Positions 12,004-23,954 of a stretch of 64,000 nt of DNA are shown here, in pieces. Numbering within the stretch: the stretch's first letter is position 1; each line of letters opens with the position of its first letter. A program made the translations under genes and the position numbers. A model generated the notes under the pieces. That model did no database searches. It was not told where the DNA came from and saw only the letters and a program-made list of their open reading frames with translations. Origin of the DNA: Rutidosis leptorrhynchoides (Eukaryota > Streptophyta > Magnoliopsida > Asterales > Asteraceae); assembly GCF_046630445.1 (NCBI RefSeq), contig NC_092334.1, positions 188,796,501 through 188,860,500 of the forward strand, given 5' to 3'.

Positions 12004-13883
12004 ATTTTAACAACCCGTCCTAATCCATCCGGACGAAGTCCACATCGATTATAAACGAATTACAATAGTTGATTATATCGCGAGGTATTGACCTCTATAT
12101 GATACATTTTACAAATATTGCATTCGTTTTTAAAAGACAAACTTTCATTTACATCGAAAGTTGACAAGTATGCATACCATTTTATAATATTCAAACTACA
12201 AATGATCTAAACTGTTGTTTACTTAATAATAATATCTATTGAACTTCAACGACTCGAATGCAACGTCTTTTGAAATATGTCATGAATGACTCCAGATAAT
12301 ATCTTTAAAATGAGCTAATGCACAGCGGAAGATTTCTTTCAAACCTGAGAATAAACATGCTTAAAAGTGTTAACCAAAAGGTTGGTGAGTTCATTAGTTT
12401 ATCATAATCATTCATTTCCATCATTTTAATAGACCACAAGATTTTCATTTTCAGTTCTCATAAATATACGTCCCATGCATAGAGACAAAAATCATTCATA
12501 TGGATTGAACACCTGGTAACCGACATTAACTAGATACATATAAGAATATCCCCTATCATTCCGGGATCCTCCTTCGGACATGATATAAATTTCAAAGTAA
12601 TAAAGCATCCGGTAATTTGGATGGGGTTTGTTAGGCCCAATAGATCTATCTTTAGGATTCGCTTCAATTAGGGTGTCTGTTCCCTAATTCTTAGATTACC
12701 AGACTTTAATAAAAAGGGGCATATTCGATTTCGATAATTCAACCATAGAATATAGTTTCAATTACTTGTGTCTATTTCGTCAAACATTTATAAAAGCGCA
12801 TGTATTCTCAGTCCCAAAAATATAAAGGGTAAAAAGGCAAATGAAACTCACCATTCTGTATTTTTGTAGTAAAAATACATATAACATCATTGAACAAGTA
12901 CAAGGTTGTCCTCGGATTCACGAACCTATATTAATTATATATATTTATATGTTGATTAATATTTGTATAATAATTTAGATTAAATCATAGTGTACCACAA
13001 TCCTAATGCTCGAGTCTAATATGCAAAAGTCAACAAAAGTCAATTTGACTCAAAATGATTTCCAAAATTTATACATGATTATTATATAGTTTAAATATCA
13101 TCGTTTTATATTTTAAATATTTTTAAAATATTAATTAGAGTAATTACTATAATTCATTTATTAATAAATAAAGCTTTCTAAAAATGTACTTTTAGATAAT
13201 TAAATTTTATAAAGTTCATTGAATATCATAGAAATGTTATGATAGGTTCTATTAAGGTAATTGTATTATTTGTATTATATTTTTAATTGATAAAAATAAC
13301 ATTGATAATAATAATAAGTAAAAGTTGTATTATTTTGTATTAATAATTATTATTATTCTATTAATAACAATATCTATATTTACGAAAATGGTATTATAAC
13401 AATATGATAATTGATAACAATATGATAATTGTTATTAATAATGAAATTTTATATTAATAATGATATTTTTCTATTAAAAATAATAATTTTTATAAAGGTG
13501 ATATTTTTAATATTAATAATAATACTTTTAATAATAATAGTGATAAAAGTAATGAAGGATGATAATTTTATCTAATCAATATCTTTAAATTTCATCATGG
13601 TATTCATACTCATTATTTCCTAATCAATTTGTTAATAGTTTTTAAATCGTCTTTTATATCGCGTTCATTTTAAGTATAATAATAGTAAGCAAAAATCATT
13701 AAATGTTACTAATATTAGTTTTAATTATAATAATACTAATAATAATAAATATTATAATAAGGATAATCCTAATAACTATTTTAATGATAATAATAATACT
13801 AATTATAATTTTAATGATAATAACGATGGTAATAATAATAAAAATAACAATTTTTAATGATAATACTTTTATTGTTAATGATC

Positions 13884-13999
<116 letters not shown>

Positions 14000-14527
14000 T
14001 AGATAAAAACTAGAACGACGATAATAACGACGATAATAATAATCATTTTTAATAATAATATCAAAAATTCAACTGACTATAACTTCTAATCCGTTCATCG
14101 AAACCATTCGACATCTAAAGGAAAAGTTCTTAATTTTTCGCTAGCTTTCCAACGACATGCATATCTTATACCTTATCTCAACCGTAGGTGTAACTAATTC
14201 GAGATTCAACATAACTTAACTAAGGGCAATATCAAAAGTACAAGCATGCATAATCCAAAATACTCGAGCACTAGTCAGGGATACACTATTAATATATAAA
14301 GGTTAAGTTATGAGTGCTCTTGTATCAATATTGTGATTCAATATTGCAGGGAAGGTACGTAGACGCAACGGAGATGATAAACACTAGATCGACCTCACGA
14401 GCATACCCACGAACTATACCCATAACCTCCATAGCTATAACCCATAATTTTCCTAGCTCTATCCCGCTCATAAAACCCATTTTTAAGTTATTCGAACAGC
14501 ACTCCGTCGTAGTATTTTAGGTATATC

Positions 14528-14631
<104 letters not shown>

Positions 14632-14700
14632 TAAACAATAATAAGAACGGAGGGAGTAAATTGTTGAGAGGTGTGTGTGCATAAATGAATGACCCGAACG

Positions 14701-14776
14701 TTTTATAGATGTGTTCAGCATTTTGACTCCATGCGATCGCATGGAGTCTCTTTGCTTAAATCATGCGATTGCATGA
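14701..14776 (-). promoter_or_regulatory. Candidate U3 promoter of the 5' LTR: TATA plus palindromes
   Basis: Same layout as in the other LTR: TATA-like CTATAAAA (plus 14701-14708), perfect 24-bp palindrome at 14725-14748, near-palindrome at 14761-14776. As the 5' LTR this copy would drive transcription of the element. Confidence 0.5.
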
Positions 14777-16103
14777 TATAAAGTACCAGCTCACATCCCA
14801 CTAATTTTGGCTACCGACATTCTTTTCTTTACACATATTTACACATATGTGTAATACGTTTATTTATATGTTTATTAATATATAATATTTAATCTTTAGA
14901 ATTAATTAAATATTATATTATATTTACGCTCATGGTAAAAATATAATTTTTACAAAAATGACACGGTCGTAGTCTCACGACTCATGTACCACTTTCGGTT
15001 TTTCGAGCGCACTTTCGTACGTTTAGAAAATTAGCCTTTTACGTTACGCGACGTGTACCTTTTACAAAAATTAGACTTCTTCATTAATAAATTACTTTAT
15101 AAAAATGTAACTTTATAAAATTGAGCGTTGTGGTCATTTGCTTCTATAAATCAGTGACTCGTTGTTTATCAATATATTATTTTAAATCGGGACACTTTAT
15201 GACTAAATTAAAATATATATATATTTTCATTTTAAAATATAATCTTGTACATATCATAAGTAATGAAAAAAATATTTATGTAATGATATAATATTTAATT
15301 TTTCAAAACTTAATTATATTTCAAAGTTCGTTTAGAAAATAATATAACACGTATCGTTTATACTTTTAAAACTTAATTTGGCGTAATCCATTTATGCGCC
15401 AACATTTATCAAGCGTCCTAGATAACATATCTAAATATCAATTGAATCAAGTGTTACTTAATTTGAAACTATATATGTATCTTCAATATTCTAAAATACG
15501 TTTTTAATACACGTTGTAGGTTATCTATATATTTAACAATCAATATTCCATCTCACATTATTCAATCAAAGACATCTTAAATATTCGAGTTCTATTATAT
15601 CGTAAAGCGTTTTCGTACATTTGAATAGATCAATCAAGTTTTATGAAATTCAATCTTTCACTATCCTTTGTCTAACTCTCAATGATTGACAATTTGTTCT
15701 TACTCGTAAATCACTTTACCATTTTTCGAATATGGTTAAAAGTGAACAATTTCTCAAATCAATGTGGACCTCTCAACCGAGACTCCTAAATCATAATTCA
15801 ATGTATCTGATAATTCAATCATTTGATCTTATCTTCTAAGTCCATCGATAAACATTTTGAAACAAATGTAGTCATGTAATCTAATATTTTGTTTACGTTT
15901 CAAATTATAATATATATACACATATACATATATAATCATATTCGTTTAATGGTTCGTGAATCGTTGGAACTTAGTCGAGGTTGAATGAATGTATGAACAT
16001 AATTTAAAATGTTTGAGATTTAACTTAACAAACTTTGCTTATCGTGTCGGAATAATATAAAGATTAAAGTTTAAATTTGTTCGGAAGTTTCCGAGTCGTC
16101 ACA

Positions 16104-16706
16104 ATATCCATATCACCTTTTCTACTTATATACTAAAAAAATAGTGTTCTTCTTATACTATCAAAAGTTATTGTTCTTAAAGTCACATTTTCTCACAAAA
16201 TTGTACAATCAAAAGTCATTAGATGGATTATTAAGTTTTCAAAAGAATCGATCACATAGTCGTTGTTCACTTTATTGATTACATGTGATCACATTTAAAT
16301 TACGAAACTTGCAGTTCGTATGCACGAGCGTTATAACACTAAATAATTTATAAAAAGTTACCTTAACTAAAATATTCAAGCGTTTGGCAACAATTATTGT
16401 TACATCAACTCTAGTGAAATGACAATTGTTTAAATAAACTAAAAGAAAAAATAAATATATTTAACAGAATATAACTATATAAGTAATAAAAATTCTTGTG
16501 ATATATGTAATCATTTAATCATTTCGGGTGACAGCGGGTGCATATATTGATTACAAATTATCATTCTTATCCGATCCACTAATAATTTCATTAATATCTA
16601 TATCCATATCTATCAGATCGGATGTTAAGTCATCCTTATCCATATCCGTGGATCAGATGAATATCCATCAGATCTGATGATAATTGTCATCCCTATCGTT
16701 AGTATA
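16104..16706. other. AT-rich spacer, possible decayed hAT-like MITE
   Basis: No coding signal. Around 16527-16700 a segment starts GGGTGACAGC and ends with a sequence whose complement begins TAGGGATGACAATT. These are the kind of short subterminal words seen in hAT-type MITEs, but the ends match poorly and no 8-bp duplication was found. The interior is rich in GATATGGAT-like words. Confidence 0.35.
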
Positions 16707-16961
16707 TACTTTCTCCGTTCCAATTCTATTGTACAATATTTCTTTTAAGGATGTTCTAAATTAATGTCCACTTTCATAAATGAAAAAAAAATTAATGTGA
16801 TTAAGTTCTTTTGTGACTGTACTTTATACATGCAAGACAAAAATATAAATAAAAAGTATGAAGTATAACTGAAAAGTTAACAAAAAGTAAATGTGATAGT
16901 CACTTTTTTCTTAAAGTCTGTATTTTTTGTCTGTGGACGATAAATTTAGGCAGAGAAAGTA
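16707..16961. mobile_element. Stowaway-like MITE (Tc1/mariner type)
   Basis: A 255-bp AT-rich segment with terminal inverted repeats. The left end reads TACTTTCTCCGTTCCAA and the right end, complemented, TACTTTCTCTGCCTAAA, both close to the plant Stowaway consensus TACTCCCTCCGTTCC. TA dinucleotides flank it at 16705-16706 and 16962-16963 as expected for TA target duplication. It has no coding capacity. The inverted repeats have diverged, so it is not a very recent insertion. Confidence 0.7.
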
Positions 16962-18025
16962 TATCAAATGTATAACTTTGTGCAGGGAAAATAATAGTGT
17001 TGATGTGTCAAAAGTGTGTATGCACTAGTGCTTAATTTGAATTTCAACTTTTAAATTTATAAAACATTTATTTTACTTTTAACACTCTAACGGGTAACAA
17101 AACCAGATCAGATGTAGTATTTTAGGTTATCGTTCAAAGAGAGCGTAGATGCATTTTAAGTTGGTTTATTAAATAGATTAGCTCTTATCAAAGAACTAAA
17201 AGTGTGTTTTTATGTATTTTAAGATTATAGATTATTATCTCTTAGGAAAGAGATGATTGAAGATAAACAAAATAACAATATGTAAAGCAAGAAATAAAGA
17301 TTCAAAATAAACAATTATAAATAAAAGCAGTTACATGAACGAATAACTCATATGAGAATCATATTAGACAAATTTCTTAACTTATATTAACACATATCAA
17401 GATAACAATCATAGACCAATCATTATCCCTAAGCAGGTTAAGAAAAGTGTTGCATATCGTTCAATAGACAGGACTTAAAGCATATGCTAGACACGTGATG
17501 TGCATAAATAACATCTCAATTCTTCATGTTCAATTCAATTACATGATACATATTAATCTTATGATGCGGATCAACATGCAAATAGACTGACAAATTATAT
17601 AAGATATTAAACCTCAAGTAGATCAACTCAAGTTACTAGCTGAAAGTCAATTATTACTTGGTTTTTATGCAATCATTAATTAAGCACATCCAAACAGAGG
17701 ATCTTCGACTAAGCCTAAAATATCAAACTCTATTATATAAGTGTAACTCAAATTCAATAGATTTATCATTACTATGTTGTTTAACTTAGTTACATACAAT
17801 TCAATTTAACAAGTTTGATTGACTAAATCTAAACAAGTAGCATGAATCGAATAATAGATCATCAGATTAAGTACTAATTATTCCTAAAATCATGTTATCT
17901 AATCATTAAGCATGGTAAACAAGTATATTAAAGCATAACAGATTCAAAATAGTTTAATTATCATCACAGAAACTTAGTTTATATAGATCTAGAAAAAAAT
18001 CAGAAAATGTACGAATTATAGCACG

Positions 18026-18735
18026 AAGCCGGCAGCTTTGTCTCAGTCAAGCCGGCGGCTTGGACCCTGAGGAAGCCGACAGCTTCATCTAATTCCCAGA
18101 CAAAGTTTAGTTTTCATCCACGTAACCATTATGAACGTTTAGACGAACGGATACAGAAAAAGTAAATAAAACAAGATAAATAAGAATATAAAAATAAACT
18201 CATGTACCTCAAAAGGGTAGATGAAAAGAAACTTTATTGATAACTTTAATAATCTTGATTACAACTTGAAAATAAACCCTAATCTAAGAGTTTTCGCGAT
18301 TTAGAGAAAACCCTAAAAGAAAAACGAAATAGTACATTGATACAGAAGGCCTCTATTTATAGTTTCAAAATCGGTGGCCTAAACTGGCGGCTTCAGTGGG
18401 AAGCCGGCGACTTCACATGGCGGTGACTCCTTTTGCAAGTTTCATGTAGTCCGCAATTAGATTAACGCATAACCGTCCTAGGTCAGGCCGGCGGCTTCAG
18501 TGCCAAGCCGACAGCTTCAGAGATCCGACAATCTTTTTGATTTCATTACCATTTTTAGCTTTTTTTGGGCTTTAAGTACACGAAACTGGACCCAAGCCGG
18601 TGGCTTCAGTTGTAAGCCGGCGGCTTCATTGCTATCTTTCGAATCCTGTCATTTTCTGCAGAGTTCTGGAACTTTCTAGAATATCATCACCAAGCCGGCG
18701 GCTTCAGGGTGCCAAGCCGGCGGCTTCATGTTGAT
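18026..18735. repeat. Dispersed near-palindrome cluster AAGCCGGCGGCTT
   Basis: About eleven copies, perfect or variant, of the 13-bp odd-centred palindrome AAGCCG-G-CGGCTT lie in this part of the solo LTR, often in pairs 8-25 bp apart. Most are upstream (minus-strand sense) of the TATA box at 18353-18361; three lie downstream of it. The surrounding sequence is AT-rich and unrelated between copies, so the motif itself has been kept or spread. Confidence 0.8.
18353..18361 (-). promoter_or_regulatory. TATA box of the Athila-type solo LTR
   Basis: The minus strand reads TATAAATAG. The nearest copy of the palindromic motif begins about 15 bp upstream. Confidence 0.6.
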
Positions 18736-18916
18736 TTATGTAGTTTTTACTTGTTTTTGATCCTGTTTGATACATAACTTCAATAAAATCATTAGAATTA
18801 CCTTTTTCCCCGTTTTACCCATTTTAGTGTGTTTTGGGATTAAAATGACTTTAAAATAGCAAGATAATTCCTTAAAATGTTATCAAAATTCTGGATAATT
18901 TAGGAGTTATCAAGTG

Positions 18917-19230
18917 TTGTTAAAAGCACTTTTGTTAACAGCAAACATGCACATCTTTACATAATGCGCAATTCACCCGGTACCAGGTATCGCGCTCGGG
19001 GAGCTTGATTATCCAAGGTTTTACCTTCTATGGGAGGAGTCAATGTGATCGTTCATATGAGGCTTTTGTCGCTTACCCAAAAAAAACATGCAAATCCTTT
19101 TTTGTTCACCACAATACTCAAAATCATAATCTTAAAGTTGATGAACTCGCTTGATACTACTAGACTAGAAGCCCTTTTATACTACAAACACTTAAATTAA
19201 GTAGAAATATTAATATTGTTAAAAGCACTT
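18917..19230. mobile_element. Small insertion(s) between direct repeats, SINE-like core
   Basis: A perfect 15-bp direct repeat, TTGTTAAAAGCACTT, occurs at 18917-18931 and 19216-19230 and resembles a target duplication around a 284-bp insert. Inside it a 13-bp near-perfect repeat (AAACATGCA[C/A]ATC at 18943-18955 and 19085-19097) brackets a segment of about 130 bp that ends in A8, which is what a SINE insertion would leave. The core has GC-rich words (CACCCGGTACCAGGTATCGCG) but no convincing A and B boxes, so the class is open. Confidence 0.45.
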
Positions 19231-19311
19231 CTAATTTATGCGTGAATGGCTAAAGTGTGCTTAAGAAAATAATGGCTAAATATGTGCGCATGAAAGTAAT
19301 TACCCTATATA

Positions 19312-19438
19312 TCATTAGAAAACATTAGATTAGTGTTCATCCTAATTTATATTTCAAAGGTGTTTTCGTCTTTTCACATCATTAGAAAACATTAGATCAT
19401 AATTTTATATTTCAAAGGTATTTTCGTCTTTTCACACC
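19312..19438. repeat. Two-copy tandem repeat, about 62-66 bp unit
   Basis: Two adjacent copies share CATTAGAAAACATTAGAT near the start and TTTTCGTCTTTTCACA near the end, with a short length difference between them. It is non-coding. Confidence 0.75.
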
Positions 19439-19879
19439 TTAAAATATTTATTTTTTAACAGTAGTAGGGGATCATCTAGGGAGGACTTAAACACCCAAGC
19501 ATTTATCTCCTGCAGTTACATAACTCGCCCCCAACTGCTGTTAGGAGAAAACCCAGCCCAATCCGAGGGCATGGGTAGGAAAACCAGCGTTTAAGACTTA
19601 AAACTTTGTATTTGTACCATATTGGAGAATTTGTTAAAGTGCAAACCGGCTTTTAACTTCTGTTTTGAAATGAAGTTCTTTGGAATACCGCGTAAGACAA
19701 CTACCCGCCACACACATGGGCGTAAGTTGGTAACAGCATTTGAAATGATTCTGGCGTCAGTGTGTAGATGTACAGCGCGCCGCGCAGAATCTGGGCACGC
19801 CTCGCAGTATAAGGTGGTTTGATGTCAGTTACCATTTAAATAAATATGTTGTTTTTAGTAAACGGGATTGAGTTGTTTC
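19439..19879. other. Unassigned spacer, possible LTR fragment
   Basis: No gene is supported. The segment 19443-19610 has a GC-richer composition than its neighbours and may be an unclassified dispersed repeat. Near 19775 the word GCGCGCCGCGC appears, the same palindrome that is repeated in the LTR starting at 20909, so part of this stretch may belong to that element group. A 66-codon frame here has no recognisable motif. Confidence 0.3.
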
Positions 19880-20890
19880 ATGTCGAGAACCCAATTTGAT
19901 ACTATTTGGGTAATCGTGGATCGATTGACAAAGAGTGCATTGTTTCTTCTGATTCGTGAGACATCCTCTTTGGAAACGTTGGATAAGTAGTTTATCAAGA
20001 AAGTAATATCGAGGCATGGGTGCCGGTATCGATTGCTACAGATAAAGACACGCGTTTCACATCACGATTTTGGAGTAAGTTCCATGAGGATATGGAAACT
20101 CGCTTGAAGTTGAGCACCACTTTTCATCCTTAAACGGATGGTCAAAGCAAACTGACTATTCAAACCTTGGATGATATGTTGCGTGCGTGCGCAAATTATT
20201 TTGGCGGTAATTGGGATGAACATCTAACATTGGTCGAATTCTCGTACAGTAATAGTTACCATCCTAGTATTGAAATGCCACCATATGAGATGCTTTATGG
20301 AAGAAAGTGTTAAACCTCGATTTGTTGGGGTGAAGTTGGGCACACGAAAATTGGAATCAATGATATGGTTTTGGAAACCAATCAAAAGATTGAAATGATC
20401 CGCGCACGACTTAAGGCGGCGCAAGATAGAAAAAATTTGTATGCGAACAAGCGAAGACGACTGTTTGAATTCCAAGAAGGTGATATGGTGGTGCTTAAAG
20501 TCTCACCATGGAAGGGAGTGATACGATTTCAAAAACGAGGTAAGCTTGGCCCTCGGTTCATTGGGCCATTTAAGATTTTGGCTCGAGTTGGCAAAGTTGT
20601 GTATCGTTTAGAATTACCCGAAGATCTTGCGGGATTCATAACATATTTCATCTTTCCTATCCCCGTAATTGTCTTGCAGATGACTCGATGTGGGTACCGT
20701 TTGAAGAAATTGCTCTCAATGATAAGTTAGAGTATGTTGAAGGTGAAAGACTCTCGGAATAAGCGAATAAAGACCTTCAAGGTACAATGGCGGTATCGAA
20801 AAGGGTCGGAGTTTACTTGGGAATCATAGGAATTTACGCAAAAGTATCTTCCGTCTTGTTATGCAACTTCGATCGCGGGAACGCGATCCG
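19880..20890 (+). pseudogene. Integrase-chromodomain remnant, Tekay-type Ty3 element
   Basis: Plus-strand fragments resemble the second half of a Ty3/gypsy integrase. [14 protein letters not shown] near 19890 marks the catalytic core, and the later frame (20365-20730) carries the GPY/F-type C-terminal module, with LKVSPWKGVIRF and GPRFIGPF. The order and spacing match the corresponding part of the gag-pol at 59065-63717. It is broken in several places, and everything upstream in the element is missing, so it is an old 5'-truncated copy. Confidence 0.8.
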
Positions 20891-20895
20891 ATCTA

Positions 20896-21600
20896 AGTGG
20901 GGGAGTGTTGTAACACCCACTGGTTTTAATACCAGTTATACGGCGCGCCGCGCTAAAATTCTGCGCGCCGCGCCAAGATTCTGCGCGCCGCCCAATGATG
21001 CTCAAATTTTGGTGCAGTTTTTGTAAAGTCGTAAATTTGGGGATGTGATGTGTAAATATTTCATGGATGGATTTTAGTCCTAGTTTAGGTTTGTAAACTT
21101 CATTTTCCAGCTTTCAAGAGTTCTTGAGGTCCATTGTTCTTAGCGTGAGAAAGTTTTAGAGTGAGAAAGCCCTAATTGAAGATGAAAGGTGTTAATTCCT
21201 ACTAATTGAAGATGAAAGGTGTTAATTCCTACCCGAATTGAAGTTCTTCTTGTGTGTCTTAGTTGCTAGACTTCATTTGGTGCTAGAGGTAAGCCCTAAT
21301 CCGAGTTCTTGTTGTTTAATTTTGTTGTGGGTGTTAGGGTTTGAGTAAATGATGTTGTTAAACACTTAAATCCCAAAGATTTAGGTTTAGTGAGTCTAGT
21401 AACTTGATGTAAAACCCTTGATTTTTGGTTTTTTGTCTTGATGACGAAATTGGGTTAAATGGTCACTGATTTAGTTTGAAATTGCTAACAAATAAGTGTT
21501 TGATGTTTGTTGTGAAACTTATAACTTGTTTTGTGTGTCAAAACTAAATGTTGACTTTGATTTGTGTTAAACTAGGGTTTATGTGTTATTAACACAAGCA
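20896..21600 (+). repeat. Polypurine tract and partial 3' LTR of the decayed Tekay-type element
   Basis: AAGTGGGGGAGTG just precedes TGTAACACCC at 20909, the typical polypurine tract to LTR junction. The LTR starts with a cluster of GCGCGCCGCGC palindromes (about 20942-20993) and contains a perfect 30-bp two-copy tandem repeat (near 21175-21235). It fades into Athila sequence around 21590-21650 without a clear TG...CA end, so its right boundary is approximate. Confidence 0.65.
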
Positions 21601-21749
21601 TACTATCTCGCACCAAATCATCAATTCAACGTTTCTCACACACAATCATCAAATTATTTCAAATTACGTGCCAAATTTTTTTGTTTCACAAACCATGATG
21701 AAAATTAATTACCATATTATCGATCATGTGTTGGGGCTCCAAACTCTTC
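21601..21749. other. Junction between Tekay-type LTR and Athila remnant
   Basis: AT-rich sequence without recognisable features. The exact breakpoint between the two elements lies in or near it and is not marked by a target duplication that I can see. Confidence 0.4.
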
Positions 21750-22713
21750 CTAACGTACTATCGACTTGTTCGAACCTTCCATCAAGATATGCCCTTCTTT
21801 ATACTCCTTGACACCGAATTGCGTCATCGGGAGCCTATCTAAATTATTCAACTTAACCCTCAAAAACTTGGCAATGCGGGTTACAAAGTGACCACCAACA
21901 CTTGGAAGTGTAGATTTATCGTCGGTTGCATAAAAAAGATAACTTACAAGGAGATTAGGGACATGGACATGCTTTTGCTTATGAATTTTATGCACCAACC
22001 AAATATCGAGTAACGTCATCTTGTCATAGTCTTCCATGCGGTGGAAAATCGTGTTCGCAATAAACCTATGGATGCACCTAAGTTTAGGGCTTAAGAGTGA
22101 GGTAGACACTCAGTTGGCGGGTGTAAACTCGATTTTACTAATCTTATGCGAAACCCTTTTTGGGTCAAACTCGTTTGGATTGAAAGTTTCACACTTTTCC
22201 AAGTACATGAAAGTGACATCGGGTGAGGTATCATTGTAAAGATCTAGACATTCCAAAAATTGGCCCATGCTTAGCCGCCATTCTTCTGCCTAACCTAAAT
22301 GCAAGGTAGTCATCTAGCCTTGGGGTATATACATTAAAATTGACCTTCAAGGTTGTTAGAAACTCTTGGGTTAGCAAAGGGTAGACATCCTCATGGATGT
22401 AAAGTAGTGGCCCCCATGGGCACATGATTTTGTGGTGGTGCTTAACCTTAAATGCATCCCTGATCTCACTATCCACTGTCGCTAAATCTAATGGTGCCCA
22501 ATCAATGTACTTGGCCGAGCTAATCGGAATATGAATCCTATTTAACATTCGAGACCTAAGAGTCTCATCTTGAAGAATTACTTGCAACCACTCATGGATT
22601 TTGTTTGATCTTGCGTGGCCTTTCCCCTTTTCAATTACCCGAGACAAACAACAAACCACAAATAACAAACACGTTTGCATAACATTAGCACAATTAAACT
22701 CTTCCACAATCAA
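21750..22713 (-). pseudogene. Athila ORF in env position (ATHILA ORF-1-like), remnant
   Basis: Two minus-strand frames, 22231-22713 and 21750-22109, resemble the plant-specific Athila protein encoded downstream of integrase. The first has segments such as IPISSAKYIDWAPLD and ends in a region with RLDDYLAFRLGRRM. The second has KLRCIHRFIANTIFHR and a VPNLLVSYLF stretch. This position is often called env-like, though a role in membrane fusion is unproven for the family. The region is broken and its downstream end is lost at the junction near 21600. Assignment is from family style and gene order. Confidence 0.6.
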
Positions 22714-23954
22714 ACTAGGGCAACACGCCCCCTACATTTAAATTTACTACAATTACCATCCATTACTAACAAGCTTCACATTTTCAATGTTTAGGCCAAA
22801 TGGTCAACATGCAACGATGGTACAATGGTCAACTCGGGTCAAACTAGACAAGTGCAATTCTAGCAAACCTAAATAACCTTGCAAGCATACCGAAAGCACA
22901 TATTAAAACTATAGGCCAGAGTGTTTCATTCTTTAAATAAACTAAATCACAAGTCAAAAAGTCAAAGCTAGTCAAACCCTAAAGTCATTAACCCGAATGT
23001 AAGGGTATATGGCAATAGTAAGTTGGTAGACTAGTAATTAACCCTAAACAACACCCAATTTCATCTCAAACAACCAAACTTAAAACCCCCCAATTTTAAG
23101 AACCCTAGATTCAAAATTTAAATTCATGAAATTAAACATGAAAAACATATAAATCAACAACAATGCAACATAGGTTCAATAATATTATCATCACAATCAA
23201 CACAAAGCAAGCATAATCGACAAATATAGCATATAGAGTAAAAAGCATGAAAATTTCACAAAAAACATGCAATTAAGTGAAATAGGTGCAAGAATCATAC
23301 TTTAAACATGCTTGATATTGAAGATTGAGCAAGATTTTTGAAGAAAATTGACGAATTTGCAGTAATTAGTTAGAGTCTTAAGTGTGTAAGTCGGATGTGA
23401 GAGGTAGAGAAAGGTGTGTGAAAAAGTAATTCAAATTATCCCTCAAAAGACATATAAAACGGGGTCTGGAACGCCGTTCCATAAGGTGGAACGTCATTCC
23501 ATAAACAGGAAAGTAGTTCTAAAACCGACAACGTCGTTCTTTCACAAAATAGGAACGTCGTTCCTGAAACATCCTAGAAAGTGCCTCTAATAAAATTTTA
23601 AAGTAGGAACGTCATTCCACAACAGCAGAACGTCGTTCCTGACAAAAAATAGTAGTTTTTTAGAATTTTAACCAAGTTAAGCACAATCCAACCCATTCAC
23701 CAACTATTTTTTGGTATTTTCAAATTACCCAAATGCATGAATGCAAACTATATGCCAATGCAAGCTATCAAAATGCAATATCATACAATCCTAAATGCAA
23801 TGCAATACTACATGAACAATTATACACAAGTGCGATCATTTTTTGGTCTCGGGTGTATCACTTAACCCGTTTAAGCACAAGGGTGTCACTTTGGGTAAAG
23901 CTTAATCTCATCAAGATCGAAAGCATTGACTTCATCAAAGTAAGGTCTGAATCG
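22714..23954. other. Athila spacer between integrase and env-position ORF
   Basis: About 1.2 kb of AT-rich sequence with no gene. It carries seven copies or variants of the GGAACGTCGTTCC palindrome (about 23465-23650), the same motif as in the Athila LTR at 38442-38740, followed in minus-strand sense by a TATA-like stretch near 23450. This could be an internal promoter for the env-position ORF or a relic of LTR sequence. Confidence 0.5.
23465..23650. repeat. GGAACGTCGTTCC palindrome cluster, internal copy
   Basis: Seven copies or variants of the 13-bp motif GGAACG-T-CGTTCC in 185 bp, spaced irregularly, in the spacer downstream of Athila integrase. The same motif is repeated about twelve times in the LTR at 37252-38944. 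Confidence 0.8.

Larger units (their letters stand above)
17001..18912 (-). mobile_element. Athila-type solo LTR
   Basis: A 1.9-kb segment begins TGATGTGTC at 17001 and ends GTTATCA at 18912, with the extended TGAT...ATCA termini also seen in the Athila LTR at 37252-38944. It is flanked by a perfect 5-bp target duplication AGTGT (16996-17000 and 18913-18917), and no internal region or second LTR is present, so it is a solo LTR left by LTR-LTR recombination. A TATA box on the minus strand (18353-18361) gives the orientation. Confidence 0.82.

Noticed and set aside
16527-16700. hAT-type MITE with TAGGGATGAC-like ends
   Set aside because: Terminal repeats match poorly and no 8-bp target duplication was found; kept only as a possibility in the spacer entry.
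22714-22760. Polypurine-tract-like word (complement of CCCCCTACATTT) near 22735 that could mark an Athila 3' LTR start
   Set aside because: The env-position ORF reads across the place where the LTR would begin and no LTR-like sequence matching 37252-38944 follows; a chance match or relic is more likely.
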